A stretch of 34,606 bases of DNA from Cellulomonas hominis (GCF_901521055.1 NZ_CABEGA010000046.1:1-34606), one strand, 5' to 3'; counted from the stretch's first letter, positions 7,853-16,226 are shown. The notes: generated by a model not told the origin, from the sequence alone. Translations and numbers: made by a program.

Positions 7853-7872
7853 TATCGCGCGCTGGAGGACAG

Positions 7873-9507
7873 ATGCCCGAGGTCTTCGACCACACCTACG
7901 ACGTCGTCGTGGTCGGCACGGGGGGCGCGGGGTTCGCGACCGCCCTCGGTGCCGTCGACGAGGGCCTGAGCGTGCTGCTGCTGGAGAGCACCGACAAGTG
8001 GGGCGGCAGCACCGCCATGTCCGGCGGCGGCCTGTGGCTCCCGGACAACCCGCTGATGCGCCGCGACGGCGTGGGCGACTCCCGCGACGAGGCGCTCACC
8101 TACATGGAGGCGTCGATCGGCGACGTCGGCCGCGCCTCGTCCCGCGAGCGCAAGGAGGCCTTCGTCGACGGGGTCGGCGACTTCGTCACCACCGCCGAGC
8201 GGTACGGCATGGTCTTCACCCGCGCCACCGACTACCCCGACTACTACCCGGAGCTGCCCGGCGGGAAGATCGGCCGGTCGGTGGAGCACCGGCCGGTCGA
8301 CACCAAGGTGATCGGCGACTGGTGGGCCTCCTGCCGCGCCGCCGTGCCGCTGCCGATCAAGACCGACGACATGTGGCTGCTGGAGCGGGCCTGGTCGACG
8401 CCCGGCGGCTTCGTGCGCGGCGCGCAGCTCGTGTTCCGCGCGCTCGGGGCGGTCGCCCGCGGCCAGCGGCTCGCCGGGATCGGGGCGGCGCTCGCGACCT
8501 CGTTCCTCGACGCGGTCGTGCAGAAGCAGGGCGCGCCGCTGTGGCTCGAGAGCCCGCTGGAGTCGCTGGTGCTGGAGGGCGACCGCGTCGTCGGCGTCCG
8601 GGTCACGCGCGAGGGCCGGCCGGTGACCGTCCGGGCACGCCGGGGCGTGATGCTCGCCGGCGGCGGCTTCGACCACAACACCGCCTGGCGGCAGAAGCAC
8701 CACGGCATCGACGGCGACCCCTCGGGCAGCCCCGGCAACCTCGGGCTGCCGATCGAGATCGCCCAGTCCGTCGGCGCGGCCGTCGAGCTGATGGACGACG
8801 CGTGGTGGGGCGCCTCGGTCGCCGCGCCGCCCGGCGGCGGGCCCGCGTTCCTGGTCGGCGAGCGGTCGCTGCCGTACTCGATCCTGGTCGACGCCCGCGG
8901 CGACCGGTTCGCGAACGAGTCGGAGTCCTACGTCGACCTCGGGCACCACATGCTGGCGCACGACCCGGACGGCCCCTACTGGCTGGTGGCCGACGCGCGG
9001 CACGCCCGGCGCTACCTGCGCAACTACGCGCTCGACCCGCGGGCCCTCACGGCGATGGCCGAGGCCGGCACCTACGTGAAGGCCGGGACGCTCGAGGAGC
9101 TCGGGCGCCGGACCGGGGTCGACCCCACGCGGTTCCGGGCGACGATCCAGCGGTTCAACGGCTTCGCCCGGTCGGGGGTCGACGGCGACTTCGGCCGCGG
9201 GAACTCCGCGTACGACCGGTACTACGGCGACCCGACGGTGCACCCGAACCCCAACCTCGGACCGATCGAGCGGGGGCCGTTCACGGCGTTCCAGGTGGTC
9301 ATCGGGGACCTGGGCACCAAGGGCGGCGTGCTCACCGACGCCGACGGGCGGGCGCTGCGCGAGGACGGCACGGTGATCGCCGGCCTGTACTCCGCGGGGA
9401 ACAGCTCGGCGTCCGTCATGGGCCGCACGTACCCGGGTCCCGGGTCGACCATCGGGCCGGCCGCCGTGTTCGGGATGCGGGCGGCGCGGCGCATGGCGCG
9501 GGCGTGA
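7873..9507 (+). CDS. FAD-binding dehydrogenase, 3-ketosteroid delta-1-dehydrogenase-like
   Basis: A 544-residue flavoprotein of the FAD-binding_2 (fumarate reductase/KstD) family. The N-terminus has the dinucleotide-binding motif GTGGAG (15-20) with the ribose-binding acidic residue at E38, followed by KWGGSTAMSGGGLWLP (42-57). The YPDYYPELPGGK stretch and the C-terminal TYPGPGSTIGPA (Y520, G524) correspond to KstD catalytic positions, so oxidation of a steroid or similar ring ketone is likely, though the true substrate is open. The ATG start has GGAGGAC six or so bases upstream and an intergenic promoter with palindromic operator. No other sterol catabolism genes are nearby, which weakens a strict KstD claim. 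A strong hairpin follows the gene. Confidence 0.8.
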   Translation: MPEVFDHTYDVVVVGTGGAGFATALGAVDEGLSVLLLESTDKWGGSTAMSGGGLWLPDNPLMRRDGVGDSRDEALTYMEASIGDVGRASSRERKEAFVDGVGDFVTTAERYGMVFTRATDYPDYYPELPGGKIGRSVEHRPVDTKVIGDWWASCRAAVPLPIKTDDMWLLERAWSTPGGFVRGAQLVFRALGAVARGQRLAGIGAALATSFLDAVVQKQGAPLWLESPLESLVLEGDRVVGVRVTREGRPVTVRARRGVMLAGGGFDHNTAWRQKHHGIDGDPSGSPGNLGLPIEIAQSVGAAVELMDDAWWGASVAAPPGGGPAFLVGERSLPYSILVDARGDRFANESESYVDLGHHMLAHDPDGPYWLVADARHARRYLRNYALDPRALTAMAEAGTYVKAGTLEELGRRTGVDPTRFRATIQRFNGFARSGVDGDFGRGNSAYDRYYGDPTVHPNPNLGPIERGPFTAFQVVIGDLGTKGGVLTDADGRALREDGTVIAGLYSAGNSSASVMGRTYPGPGSTIGPAAVFGMRAARRMARA

Positions 9508-9546
9508 GCGCCGCCTGAGCACCACCTGAGCCGACGGCCCCGAGCG

Positions 9547-9598
9547 GTCGCGGGGGCGCGTCGTCCGCCCGAGACTGAGGACGACGCGCACCCGCGAC
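9547..9598 (+). terminator. Long hairpin after the flavoprotein gene
   Basis: Arms 9547-9566 and 9579-9598 pair over 20 positions with one mismatch (9555/9590) around a 12-base loop. Its place 40 bases after the flavoprotein stop suggests a terminator. It also lies just before the Shine-Dalgarno sequence of the small 55-residue gene, so it could instead act in that gene's leader. Confidence 0.6.
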
Positions 9599-9613
9599 GA
9601 GAGGACCGCACAC

Positions 9614-9781
9614 ATGAGCGACGACCGCACGACCGACAGCGCCACGGGCGGCACCACCGACCACCCGAGCGGCATCGAGCCGGTCGCCGACACCGCCGCG
9701 AAGAAGTCGGGCGGCGGCGACGCGCAGCAGATCGACGACCTGGAGCGCCGCGCCGCCGAGCGGCTCGGCCTCGACGACTAG
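9614..9781 (+). CDS. Small acidic hypothetical protein (55 aa)
   Basis: ATG at 9614 is preceded by GAGAGG (9600-9605) at a suitable distance. The 55-residue product is hydrophilic: an Asp/Thr/Ser/Gly-rich, probably unstructured first 40 residues, then a short charged helix (IDDLERRAAERLGLDD). No signal peptide, membrane segment or Cys. I do not recognise the family. Codon third positions are strongly G/C as in neighbouring genes, supporting real coding. It is convergent with the surface-protein gene and both stops come from the same palindromic CTAG (9778-9781). Function unknown; small disordered acidic proteins of this kind are common in actinomycetes. Confidence 0.6.
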   Translation: MSDDRTTDSATGGTTDHPSGIEPVADTAAKKSGGGDAQQIDDLERRAAERLGLDD

Positions 9782-11826
9782 GACGTCCGCCGCCCGGGGT
9801 ACCCGTCGACGCCCCGGGCCTGCCGCCTGCTCCACCACGCGCGGCCGGCGAGCGGTACCGCGACCAGCAGGGCGCCCGCCGCGTAGACGGACGCCGTCCC
9901 GGGGCCGCCCGTGACGGGCAGCGCGAAGCTCGGGACGTCGCGCACGGTGATCGTGCTCCCGTCCGCCGTGACCTGGGCGGCGGTGCCGTCCAGCGTCACC
10001 ACGCCGTCCGCCGCCACGGTGAAGCGCACGGGCTGGGCGAGCAGGGCGAAGCCCCTCGGGGCGACCGTCTCGCGCACCCAGTAGGTGCCCGGCGCGACCG
10101 TGAACTCGAACAGGCCCGTCGCCGTCTCGGCACCCCCGGCCGCCGGCAGCACGTCGCCCGGGACGCCGTCGTGGTCGGCGAGCAGCTCGAACGCCGAGCC
10201 CGCCATCCGGACGACCTCCCCCGTGCTGCTCTCGCCCTCCTTGGCGACCTGCACCGTCACCTGCTCCACCGGGGTCTGCGTCGAGCACCCGACCACCTCG
10301 TCGCACGTCCCGCCCGGCGCGGACGGCAGGACGGTGTTGCGCAGGACGCGGTCCCCGAGCACCGGGTCGTCCACCCGCACCGCGTACCGCACGGTCACCG
10401 CGCCGCCGACCGGGAGCGCGCCCGACCAGGTGGCGGTGCCCCCGGAGACCACCACGCCCGGGGAGGCGCTGCCCGGCACCACCGTCGCGTCGTCCAGCAC
10501 CCCCGAGAGGTCGTCGGTGAACGACGCCGGCGCCTCCTCGGTGTACGCGACGTCGCCCGCGTTGGTCACCTGGACCGCGTACTCGACGGTGTCACCGGGG
10601 TGCACCGAGGCCACCGACGCCGTCTTCGACACGGTGAACCCGGCGACCGGTGCGCGCACCGTCAGGTCCAGCGTGTCGGCCGCCATCGGGTACAGCGTGA
10701 GGTCGTCGACGACCAGGTCGTTGCCCCGGCCGCCGCCCGCGAAGTTGCGCAGGGCGATCGTGATGCTCGTGGAGGCGCCCGTGTCGAACGCCGACGTGAG
10801 GCGGGTCCAGCGTGTCGAGCCCGTGGTGCAGCCGGGCTGGACGGGCATCGGCTGGGTGGACCCGACCAGCGTGCCGGTCGGCGAGGCGCCGGTGAGGTAG
10901 AACCCCGAGCGCACCGGCAGGGTGTACCCCGTGTCGTACGAGGCGTTCGCCAGGGACCCGGAGAAGGTGTAGAGGCTGTTCGGCTCCAGGCCGGTGACCG
11001 TCGTCGTCACGAGGTCGTTCGGGACCGGCATCGTCGTGCTGCCGTTGACGACCAGGATCTTGCCGAACATCTGGGCGCCCGTGTCGGTCACCTGCTCGGT
11101 GGCGGCGGTCCACGGCGCCATCGGTTCGCGGCAGAGCTCCGTGGTCGACGGGCTGGACATGACGGAGCCGCCCCTGCTGCGCAGATCGGCCCACCGGTTG
11201 TTGAAGTTCTGCAGCGGCCCCGTCATCCGCGCCGTGGGCCAGATGCTGTACTGACCGTCGCACGGACCGTACTGGGCCGACTGGCACGTCGTGCTGTTCG
11301 AGATCAGCGTCGTCGGGTTGTGGTACGCGTAGGCCGAGGTGCCGGCCGGGAGCGTCGGCCTCGCCACCCCGAGGTGGTCGAACGTCCCGTGGTCGAAGTC
11401 GGTCACCAGGTTCGGCGAGGCGCTGACCCGCGCGACGCGCACGCCCGGAAGCGTCCCGGCGAACGCCGCCGGCGGCACGATCCGGACGAGCCCCTGCTGC
11501 ACGGCCGCCGCGCTCACCTCGAAGATGATCGGGTCGGGGGACGTGGGCGCCGCTTGCGCGTCGCCCTCGTACACCTGCCACCCGGTCGCGAGCCCGTAGA
11601 CGCGGTACTGGTCGAACACCGCTCCGGACACGTTCGTGTCGGTCACCCCGATGGTGAAGCCGGTGGTCGAGCCGGTCGTCACCTCCGCCGGCGTGACCGT
11701 CACCGACAGCCCGTCGTTCTCCGCAGCGGATGCCGGCACGGCCCCGACGACGCCGAGTCCGGCCACCGCCGCCGACGTCGCCCAGCAGGCGACCAGCACC
11801 CGCACCGCGTTTCTCACAACCCTCAC
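9778..11826 (-). CDS. LPxTG-anchored surface protein with DUF11-like and prealbumin-like domains
   Basis: A 682-residue wall-anchored protein. The GTG start (11824-11826) is chosen because GGTGGAGG (11834-11841) sits seven bases upstream; an ATG at 11895 has no such site. Residues 1-35 are a signal peptide ending PASAA. Residues about 40-390 are a Thr/Ser/Gly/Asn-rich beta region with four or more Cys. Residues about 395-492 (VSKTASVASVHPGDTVEYAV onward) match DUF11-type repeats; residues about 524-612 (FELLADHDG, APGTYWVRETVAPRGF) match the SpaA-like prealbumin fold. The sorting signal is LPVTG (636-640), a hydrophobic segment and a basic tail. A sortase would attach it to peptidoglycan; none is in the window. 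No pilin motif or partner pilin genes, so it is probably a single adhesin or surface-layer component. Confidence 0.85.
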   Translation of the reverse strand: MRVVRNAVRVLVACWATSAAVAGLGVVGAVPASAAENDGLSVTVTPAEVTTGSTTGFTIGVTDTNVSGAVFDQYRVYGLATGWQVYEGDAQAAPTSPDPIIFEVSAAAVQQGLVRIVPPAAFAGTLPGVRVARVSASPNLVTDFDHGTFDHLGVARPTLPAGTSAYAYHNPTTLISNSTTCQSAQYGPCDGQYSIWPTARMTGPLQNFNNRWADLRSRGGSVMSSPSTTELCREPMAPWTAATEQVTDTGAQMFGKILVVNGSTTMPVPNDLVTTTVTGLEPNSLYTFSGSLANASYDTGYTLPVRSGFYLTGASPTGTLVGSTQPMPVQPGCTTGSTRWTRLTSAFDTGASTSITIALRNFAGGGRGNDLVVDDLTLYPMAADTLDLTVRAPVAGFTVSKTASVASVHPGDTVEYAVQVTNAGDVAYTEEAPASFTDDLSGVLDDATVVPGSASPGVVVSGGTATWSGALPVGGAVTVRYAVRVDDPVLGDRVLRNTVLPSAPGGTCDEVVGCSTQTPVEQVTVQVAKEGESSTGEVVRMAGSAFELLADHDGVPGDVLPAAGGAETATGLFEFTVAPGTYWVRETVAPRGFALLAQPVRFTVAADGVVTLDGTAAQVTADGSTITVRDVPSFALPVTGGPGTASVYAAGALLVAVPLAGRAWWSRRQARGVDGYPGRRTS

Positions 11827-11974
11827 CGACGTGCCTCCACCGCGTGCAAGGCCGCGAGCGCCGCGCGCCCGGCGGGCGCGCCACATTCCCCTCACGCGAC
11901 GTCACTTCCTACCCCGCGGGTCCGGGCACTCAGCGACCGAGCCACCACCTACGCAGGGGCCCGGCAGGCGCGCA

Positions 11975-12010
11975 CGGACGCCCGCACCCCCCTCCGGGTG
12001 CGGGCGTCCG
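11975..12010 (-). terminator. Strong stem-loop terminator
   Basis: Perfect 15-base arms (11975-11989 and 11996-12010) around a six-base loop, seven bases after the stop of the small membrane-protein gene. It separates that gene from the surface-protein gene downstream. The structure is symmetrical and would work in either direction. Confidence 0.8.
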
Positions 12011-12016
12011 CCGCGT

Positions 12017-12187
12017 TCAGCGCCGCGCGGCGAGCGGCTCGCGCGACGACCCGGCCAGCGTCTCCGCCGGACGGGAGCTGCGGGCCTCGCTGCGGTACTC
12101 CCGTGCGCGCTGCACCAGGTCGCCGAGGCCGACGACGACGATCACGGCCACGAGGCCTGCGACGACGATCCACACCTGCGACGACAT
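12017..12187 (-). CDS. Small single-pass membrane protein (56 aa)
   Basis: ATG at 12185-12187 follows a GGAG (CAGGAGCAGTC context) at normal distance; an upstream in-frame ATG at 12232 adds 15 polar residues and is less likely. Product: MSSQ, then a hydrophobic segment (residues about 6-24, WIVVAGLVAVIVVVGL), then a basic/polar tail of about 32 residues with many Arg and Ser. Such single-span proteins are common and mostly uncharacterised. Immediately followed by a strong terminator, so it is a single-gene unit. Confidence 0.6.
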   Translation of the reverse strand: MSSQVWIVVAGLVAVIVVVGLGDLVQRAREYRSEARSSRPAETLAGSSREPLAARR

Positions 12188-12352
12188 GACTGCTCCTGCT
12201 GCTCCGGGGTCCGTGCGTGCTGACTCGTCCATCGTCGCGGACCGACCCCCGCGAGCGGATCGGCCGCCGGCCGTATCTTCGGGTACGACGCAGGGCGTAC
12301 GCCGGGCCCCGTCCGTGGTCCTTCCGGCGCCGTGCCTCCGCCTCCGGACGGA

Positions 12353-14584
12353 CTACACGACCACGGCGGGCGGCTCGGCGACCGAGAAGTTGTGCCGGAA
12401 CACGTCGTGCGGGTCGTACCGGCGCTTCAGGTCGCGGAGCCGCTGCAGGGTCGGCCCGGGGAAGGCCTCGGCGACCCGTTCCGGCCGGGGGTCCGTCTCG
12501 AACGACACGTACAGCCCGTCGAAGTGGTGGGCCATCGCGTCCCACACCGCGTCGAGCCGCCGGCGGCTGCTGCCCATCGCGAGCACGCTGAAGCTCGCCG
12601 ACCGGTGCGCGTACGCCGTGGCGTCGGCGGGCACGTCGTGCACGGCACCGCCGGCCGCACGGATCTGGAAGAACGGCGTGACCCCGCTGCGGACCAGCCG
12701 GGCGGCGTCGGCGGCGAGCGCGGGCGTCAGGTGCTCGGCCATCCCCGTCCGCGTGACCGGCTCGCCGTCGGAGGTGTGGTGCGCCGGGGTGGACACCACC
12801 GCGCTGTACGGGACCACCTGCACCTGCTGCTGCAGGAGCGGCGCGATCAGCGCGAACGGCTGGAGGCGCTCGATGATCGTGTCCGGGTCGTCGGAGTCGA
12901 CCATCGCCATGACCTGGGCGACGACCCGCCCGCCGCGCGGCGGGCCCATGATGAGGAACGCCGTCGTGTCGCGCGGCGCGGCCTCCACCGTGGCGCCCCA
13001 GTCGACCAGGAACTGCTCGGTGTCGGTCGCGTCGAACACGAGCTGCGCGAACCCGACGTCGCCGACCTCGTCCACCTCGAACTCGAACGACGTGACGACG
13101 CCCAGGTTGGCTCCGGCCCCGCGCACGCCCCAGAACAGGTCGGGGTTCTCGTCCTCGCTGGCCCGCACCACCGAGCCGTCCGCCAGCACCACCTCCGCCG
13201 CGCGCAGGTGGTCGAGCGTCAGCCCGTGCTCCCGCACGAGGAACCCGATGCCGCCGGCCGTCGCCAGCCCGCCGACACCCACGCCGCCGTAGTCGCCGGA
13301 GGTGAGCGCCCAGCCGTACGGCTGCAGGGCCTCCGCGACCTCGCCCCACCGCGCACCGGGCTCGATCCGGACCCGCCGGGTCGCGACGTCCAGCACCTCG
13401 ATCGCGTTCATCCGGCCGAGGTCGACGACGATGCCGCCGTCGTTGGTCGACCGGCCGCTGATGCCGTGCCCGCCGCTGCGGATGGCGAGCGGCACGTCCT
13501 GCCCCCGGGCGAACGCCAGCGCCGCGACGACCTCCGCCGTGCTGTCCGGCCGCAGGACGAGCCCCGGACGGCCGCCGCGCATGTACGTGGACCGCACGGC
13601 CGCGTACCCGACGTCGCCCGGCTCCACCGCGGAGCCTGCGAGCGCCTCGGGGACCGCGGCGTAGTCGATGCCCGGGCGGCGGGCCGCGAGCACGGCGGCG
13701 CTCCGCACCGTGCCGACGACCGTGCCGCGGGCGGCCCGCTCGTTCGCCACGCGGGCGCGCAGCAGCGGCAGGACGTCGGCGGCGAACCGCTCCAGCGCCG
13801 CCTCGTCCGCGCCGGCCAGCACGAGCGTGCCGACACCCGCGTCGACGACCAGCGCGGCCAGGGCCTCGGCGTCGGCCGCTGCGGAGTCAAGGGCGGCGGA
13901 GTCGAGGGCTGCGGCGTCGAGCACGAGGCCGCGGCGGACCTCGCGGGGGTCGCGGCCGGCGGCGGCCAGCGCCGCGTCCAGGGCGTCCTGCTCCTCGTGC
14001 AGCCCCTCGTGCAGCTCCGCGGTCAGCCGGGCCGCGTCCGTGCCGCCCGGCGGCGTGAGCCACCAGCCGTCCGCCGTCCGCGCAACCAGCGCGACGCCGT
14101 CGGACCCCGGCGCGCCGCCCAGCCACACCGGGAGCTCGTGCGCCGGGGCGGGGCCGCGCTGCGCGCCGGCGACCCGGTGGTGCCGCCCGTCGAGCACGAG
14201 CGGCCGCGGGTCGGCGGCGTCCCACATCCCGCGCAGCACCGCGACGCCCTCGCCCAGCGCTTCCGCGTCGCCGGCCGGGGTCAGGCCCAGCGCGACCCGG
14301 CCGGAGGCGAGGTGGTCCAGGCTCGCGACGGCGCGGGCCAGCACAGCCGGCGGGCGGTCGGCCAGCCGGAGGTCGCGCGTCATGAGGCCCACGGTCTCCG
14401 TGCTCGCCGCGACCCAGCCGAGCACGGTCCACGCGTCGAGCCCGCCGGGCGCGTCCGGGACGACGACGAGGTCGAGCCCGAGCCGCTCGGCGTGCCGGGC
14501 CGTCCGCACCGCGGCGTCGGGGGCCGCCGGGTCGACGGGCAGCTCGACGCCGACCTGCAGCGGGTGCCCCAGGTCCCCGCTCAC
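12353..14584 (-). CDS. Fusion protein: reduced LLM flavin-oxidoreductase domain plus BBE-type FAD oxidase
   Basis: A 743-residue two-enzyme fusion. Residues about 8-285 are a luciferase-like (LLM) barrel clearly related to the upstream neighbour (shared DxWTxLxWVAA, RPPAVLAR.VASLD, AxRGPAPAH, ADGWW). Residues about 300-743 are a FAD-linked oxidase: P-loop-type FAD_binding_4 region with RSGGHGISG (H373, the usual covalent His), GGVGVGGLATAGGIGFLVREHG, and a BBE tail RRYDPHDVFRHNFSV. The second covalent residue (Cys) of bicovalent oxidases is not present (SGDYGG instead), so a single His-FAD link is predicted. The GTG start overlaps the stop of the upstream LLM gene by 4 bases (GTGA), implying translational coupling. 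The LLM half lacks two conserved loops (see findings) and may be non-catalytic. Likely joint oxidation of one small-molecule substrate; identity unknown. Confidence 0.88.
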   Translation of the reverse strand: MSGDLGHPLQVGVELPVDPAAPDAAVRTARHAERLGLDLVVVPDAPGGLDAWTVLGWVAASTETVGLMTRDLRLADRPPAVLARAVASLDHLASGRVALGLTPAGDAEALGEGVAVLRGMWDAADPRPLVLDGRHHRVAGAQRGPAPAHELPVWLGGAPGSDGVALVARTADGWWLTPPGGTDAARLTAELHEGLHEEQDALDAALAAAGRDPREVRRGLVLDAAALDSAALDSAAADAEALAALVVDAGVGTLVLAGADEAALERFAADVLPLLRARVANERAARGTVVGTVRSAAVLAARRPGIDYAAVPEALAGSAVEPGDVGYAAVRSTYMRGGRPGLVLRPDSTAEVVAALAFARGQDVPLAIRSGGHGISGRSTNDGGIVVDLGRMNAIEVLDVATRRVRIEPGARWGEVAEALQPYGWALTSGDYGGVGVGGLATAGGIGFLVREHGLTLDHLRAAEVVLADGSVVRASEDENPDLFWGVRGAGANLGVVTSFEFEVDEVGDVGFAQLVFDATDTEQFLVDWGATVEAAPRDTTAFLIMGPPRGGRVVAQVMAMVDSDDPDTIIERLQPFALIAPLLQQQVQVVPYSAVVSTPAHHTSDGEPVTRTGMAEHLTPALAADAARLVRSGVTPFFQIRAAGGAVHDVPADATAYAHRSASFSVLAMGSSRRRLDAVWDAMAHHFDGLYVSFETDPRPERVAEAFPGPTLQRLRDLKRRYDPHDVFRHNFSVAEPPAVVV

Positions 14585-15507
14585 GCCGGGAGCCCCGTGC
14601 TCGTGCCGCGGGACGTGCGCTCCGCGGCGACCAGCTCCCGCACGGCGGGGGCGATCTCCTGGCCGACGGTCGCGAGCACCGTCGGGTCGTCCCCGGTGAC
14701 GATGAAGCCGCTCGTCCCGTGCTCGAGCGCCAGGGTCGCGAGCTCCTCGACCCACTGCTCGGGCGGGCCGGCCAGCAGCGAACCCGTCGGGCGGGAGGTC
14801 AGCTGCCCGCCGACGTTCAGCAGCCGGCGCACGGCCCCGGGCTCGCGGCCCGCACCGGCGGCGGCGTCGTCGATCCGCGCGTTGGCGTCGTCGAGGTCCC
14901 CCACGCCGCCGAGGTAGGACAGGGACGGCAGCCAGCCGTCGCCCTTCTCGCCGGTGAGCCGCAGCATCCGCGGCTTGTACGCACCGACCCAGATGCCGAC
15001 GGGGTGCGCCGGCGCGGGCCCCCGCTTCGCCCCGACCGCCGACCAGTGCTTCCCCGGCAGGTCCACGCGCGACCGCTCGCTGGTGTCCCAGAGCGCGCGG
15101 ATCACGTCGATGGCCTCGCTCAGCGCGTCGACCCCCTGGCCGGGGGTGAGCCGCGTGCCGCCCATGGCCTCGATCGCGTCCCAGAACGCGCCGGAGCCGA
15201 GCCCGAGCTCGACGCGGCCGCCGGACAGCAGGTCCAGGCTGGCGACCGACCGCGCGAGCACGGCGGGCGGGCGCAGCGGCAGGTTCGCGACGTCCGGCGC
15301 GAGGCGGATGCGCTCCGTGCGGGCGGCGACCCAGGACAGCAGGGTCCAGGTGTCCAGGAACGACGGCTGGTACGGGTGGTCCTGGAACGTCACGAGGTCC
15401 AGGCCCGCCTGCTCGGAGAGCTGCGCGAGCGCGACCACGCGCTCGGGCGCCGCGTTGCTCGGCGTGATGAACGACCCGAACAGCAGGTCGTGGCCGTAGT
15501 CGGTCAT
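14581..15507 (-). CDS. LLM-class flavin/F420-dependent oxidoreductase
   Basis: A 308-residue luciferase-like TIM-barrel oxidoreductase, cytoplasmic, using reduced flavin or F420. Characteristic points: SEQAGLDLVTFQDHPYQPSFLDTW (32-54, with the QDHPY loop), RPPAVLARSVASLD (79-92), GRVELGLGSGAFWD (97-110, cofactor phosphate loop), GPAPAHPVGIWVGAYKPRML (163-182) and GDGWLPS (189-195). This pattern is closest to F420-dependent members. ATG at 15505-15507 is preceded by AGAGGTG and by a well-formed promoter (-10 at 15539-15544). It is translationally coupled to the LLM/FAD-oxidase fusion downstream, its paralogue in part. A MarR regulator is divergent. Reaction cannot be named; oxidation or monooxygenation of a xenobiotic or secondary metabolite is plausible. 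Confidence 0.9.
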   Translation of the reverse strand: MTDYGHDLLFGSFITPSNAAPERVVALAQLSEQAGLDLVTFQDHPYQPSFLDTWTLLSWVAARTERIRLAPDVANLPLRPPAVLARSVASLDLLSGGRVELGLGSGAFWDAIEAMGGTRLTPGQGVDALSEAIDVIRALWDTSERSRVDLPGKHWSAVGAKRGPAPAHPVGIWVGAYKPRMLRLTGEKGDGWLPSLSYLGGVGDLDDANARIDDAAAGAGREPGAVRRLLNVGGQLTSRPTGSLLAGPPEQWVEELATLALEHGTSGFIVTGDDPTVLATVGQEIAPAVRELVAAERTSRGTSTGLPA

Positions 15508-15537
15508 GTGCACCTCTTCGCATCGAGTGGTCCAGGA

Positions 15538-15587
15538 GATCGTATGCCCCACAGATGATTGGCTCAACCACGCGAGCGGCGTAGCAT
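15538..15587. promoter_or_regulatory. Overlapping divergent promoters of the LLM operon and the MarR gene
   Basis: Minus strand: -35 TTGAGC (15562-15567), 17-base spacer, -10 TACGAT (15539-15544). Plus strand: -35 TTGGCT (15559-15564), 17-base spacer, -10 TAGCAT (15582-15587), then seven bases to the MarR ATG, so that message should be leaderless. The two -35 elements overlap, so polymerases exclude each other. GATCGTA and ATGATT half-sites within 15538-15560 resemble those of the second MarR-type operator at 16726, and cover the LLM -10 and spacer, a natural place for the MarR repressor. Confidence 0.6.
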
Positions 15588-15594
15588 CGGGCGC

Positions 15595-16152
15595 ATGAGC
15601 GTCACGCGCCACGACACCGCGACCGGGGACGCCGCGCCCCGGCTCGCGTCCGGGCCCGGGCCCGGCTCCGAGCCCGGCTCCGAGCCCGCGTCGGACCTCG
15701 GCTGGTCCCTCGGCGTGCTGCTCCGGGCGTACGAGCGGGCGCTGACGTCGGCCGTCGAGGGCGTGCCGCACGGGTTCCGCGGCTACCTGGTGCTGCGCGA
15801 GGTGGTCCGCGGGGCGCACCCCAGCCAGGCCGCGCTCGCCGCGAGCCTCGGCATCGACCGGACCGTCATGACCTACCTGCTCGACGACCTGGAGCGCGCC
15901 GGGCTGGTCGCGCGCCGGGTCGCCGAGATCGACCGGCGGCAGCGCCGCGTCGTGCCCACCGAGGGGACCGACGCGCTGCTCGGCGACCTGGAGCACCGGG
16001 TGGGCGCCGCGGAGGACGCGGTGTTCGCCGCGCTCGACCCCGCCGACCGGCGCACCGTGGGCGTCCTGCTGCGCCGCGCGGCGTGCGAGTACCGCGACGA
16101 GCACACCGGCGGCGACCCCTGCGTGCTCGTGGAGGACGCCCTCTCCCGCTGA
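15595..16152 (+). CDS. MarR-family transcriptional regulator
   Basis: A 185-residue winged-helix regulator. Residues 1-33 are a variable tail with a Gly-Pro-Gly-Ser-Glu-Pro repeat. The MarR core follows: helix 1-2 (LGVLLRAYERALTSAVEG), DNA-binding helices HPSQAALAASLGIDRTVMTYLLDDLERAGLV (75-105) and the wing RRVAEIDRRQRRVVPTEGT. ATG at 15595 is seven bases after a TAGCAT -10, indicating a leaderless message; an upstream TTG at 15559 falls inside the promoter and is rejected. It is divergent from the LLM/fusion operon with overlapping promoters and is its probable repressor. One Cys near the C-terminus is not at the OhrR position, so it probably senses a ligand. Confidence 0.87.
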   Translation: MSVTRHDTATGDAAPRLASGPGPGSEPGSEPASDLGWSLGVLLRAYERALTSAVEGVPHGFRGYLVLREVVRGAHPSQAALAASLGIDRTVMTYLLDDLERAGLVARRVAEIDRRQRRVVPTEGTDALLGDLEHRVGAAEDAVFAALDPADRRTVGVLLRRAACEYRDEHTGGDPCVLVEDALSR

Positions 16153-16226
16153 CGCGTCGAGAGCTCCAGCGCGCCGCTCGGCGGGAGACGCTCGACCTCG
16201 GTTGGCGCGCGGCAGGGGGCGAGGCG

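Noticed and set aside
9778..11826. Sortase-assembled pilus locus
   Set aside because: LPVTG protein stands alone; no second LPxTG protein, pilin motif or sortase gene is present.
12353..15571. A single 1072-residue protein covering both LLM genes
   Set aside because: The first 330 residues of that frame are antisense-like noise overlapping the well-formed 308-residue LLM gene; the GTGA overlap gives two proper genes.
15559..15594. TTG at 15559 as start of the MarR gene
   Set aside because: It is the -35 element of the MarR promoter; the ATG at 15595 follows the -10 at leaderless spacing.
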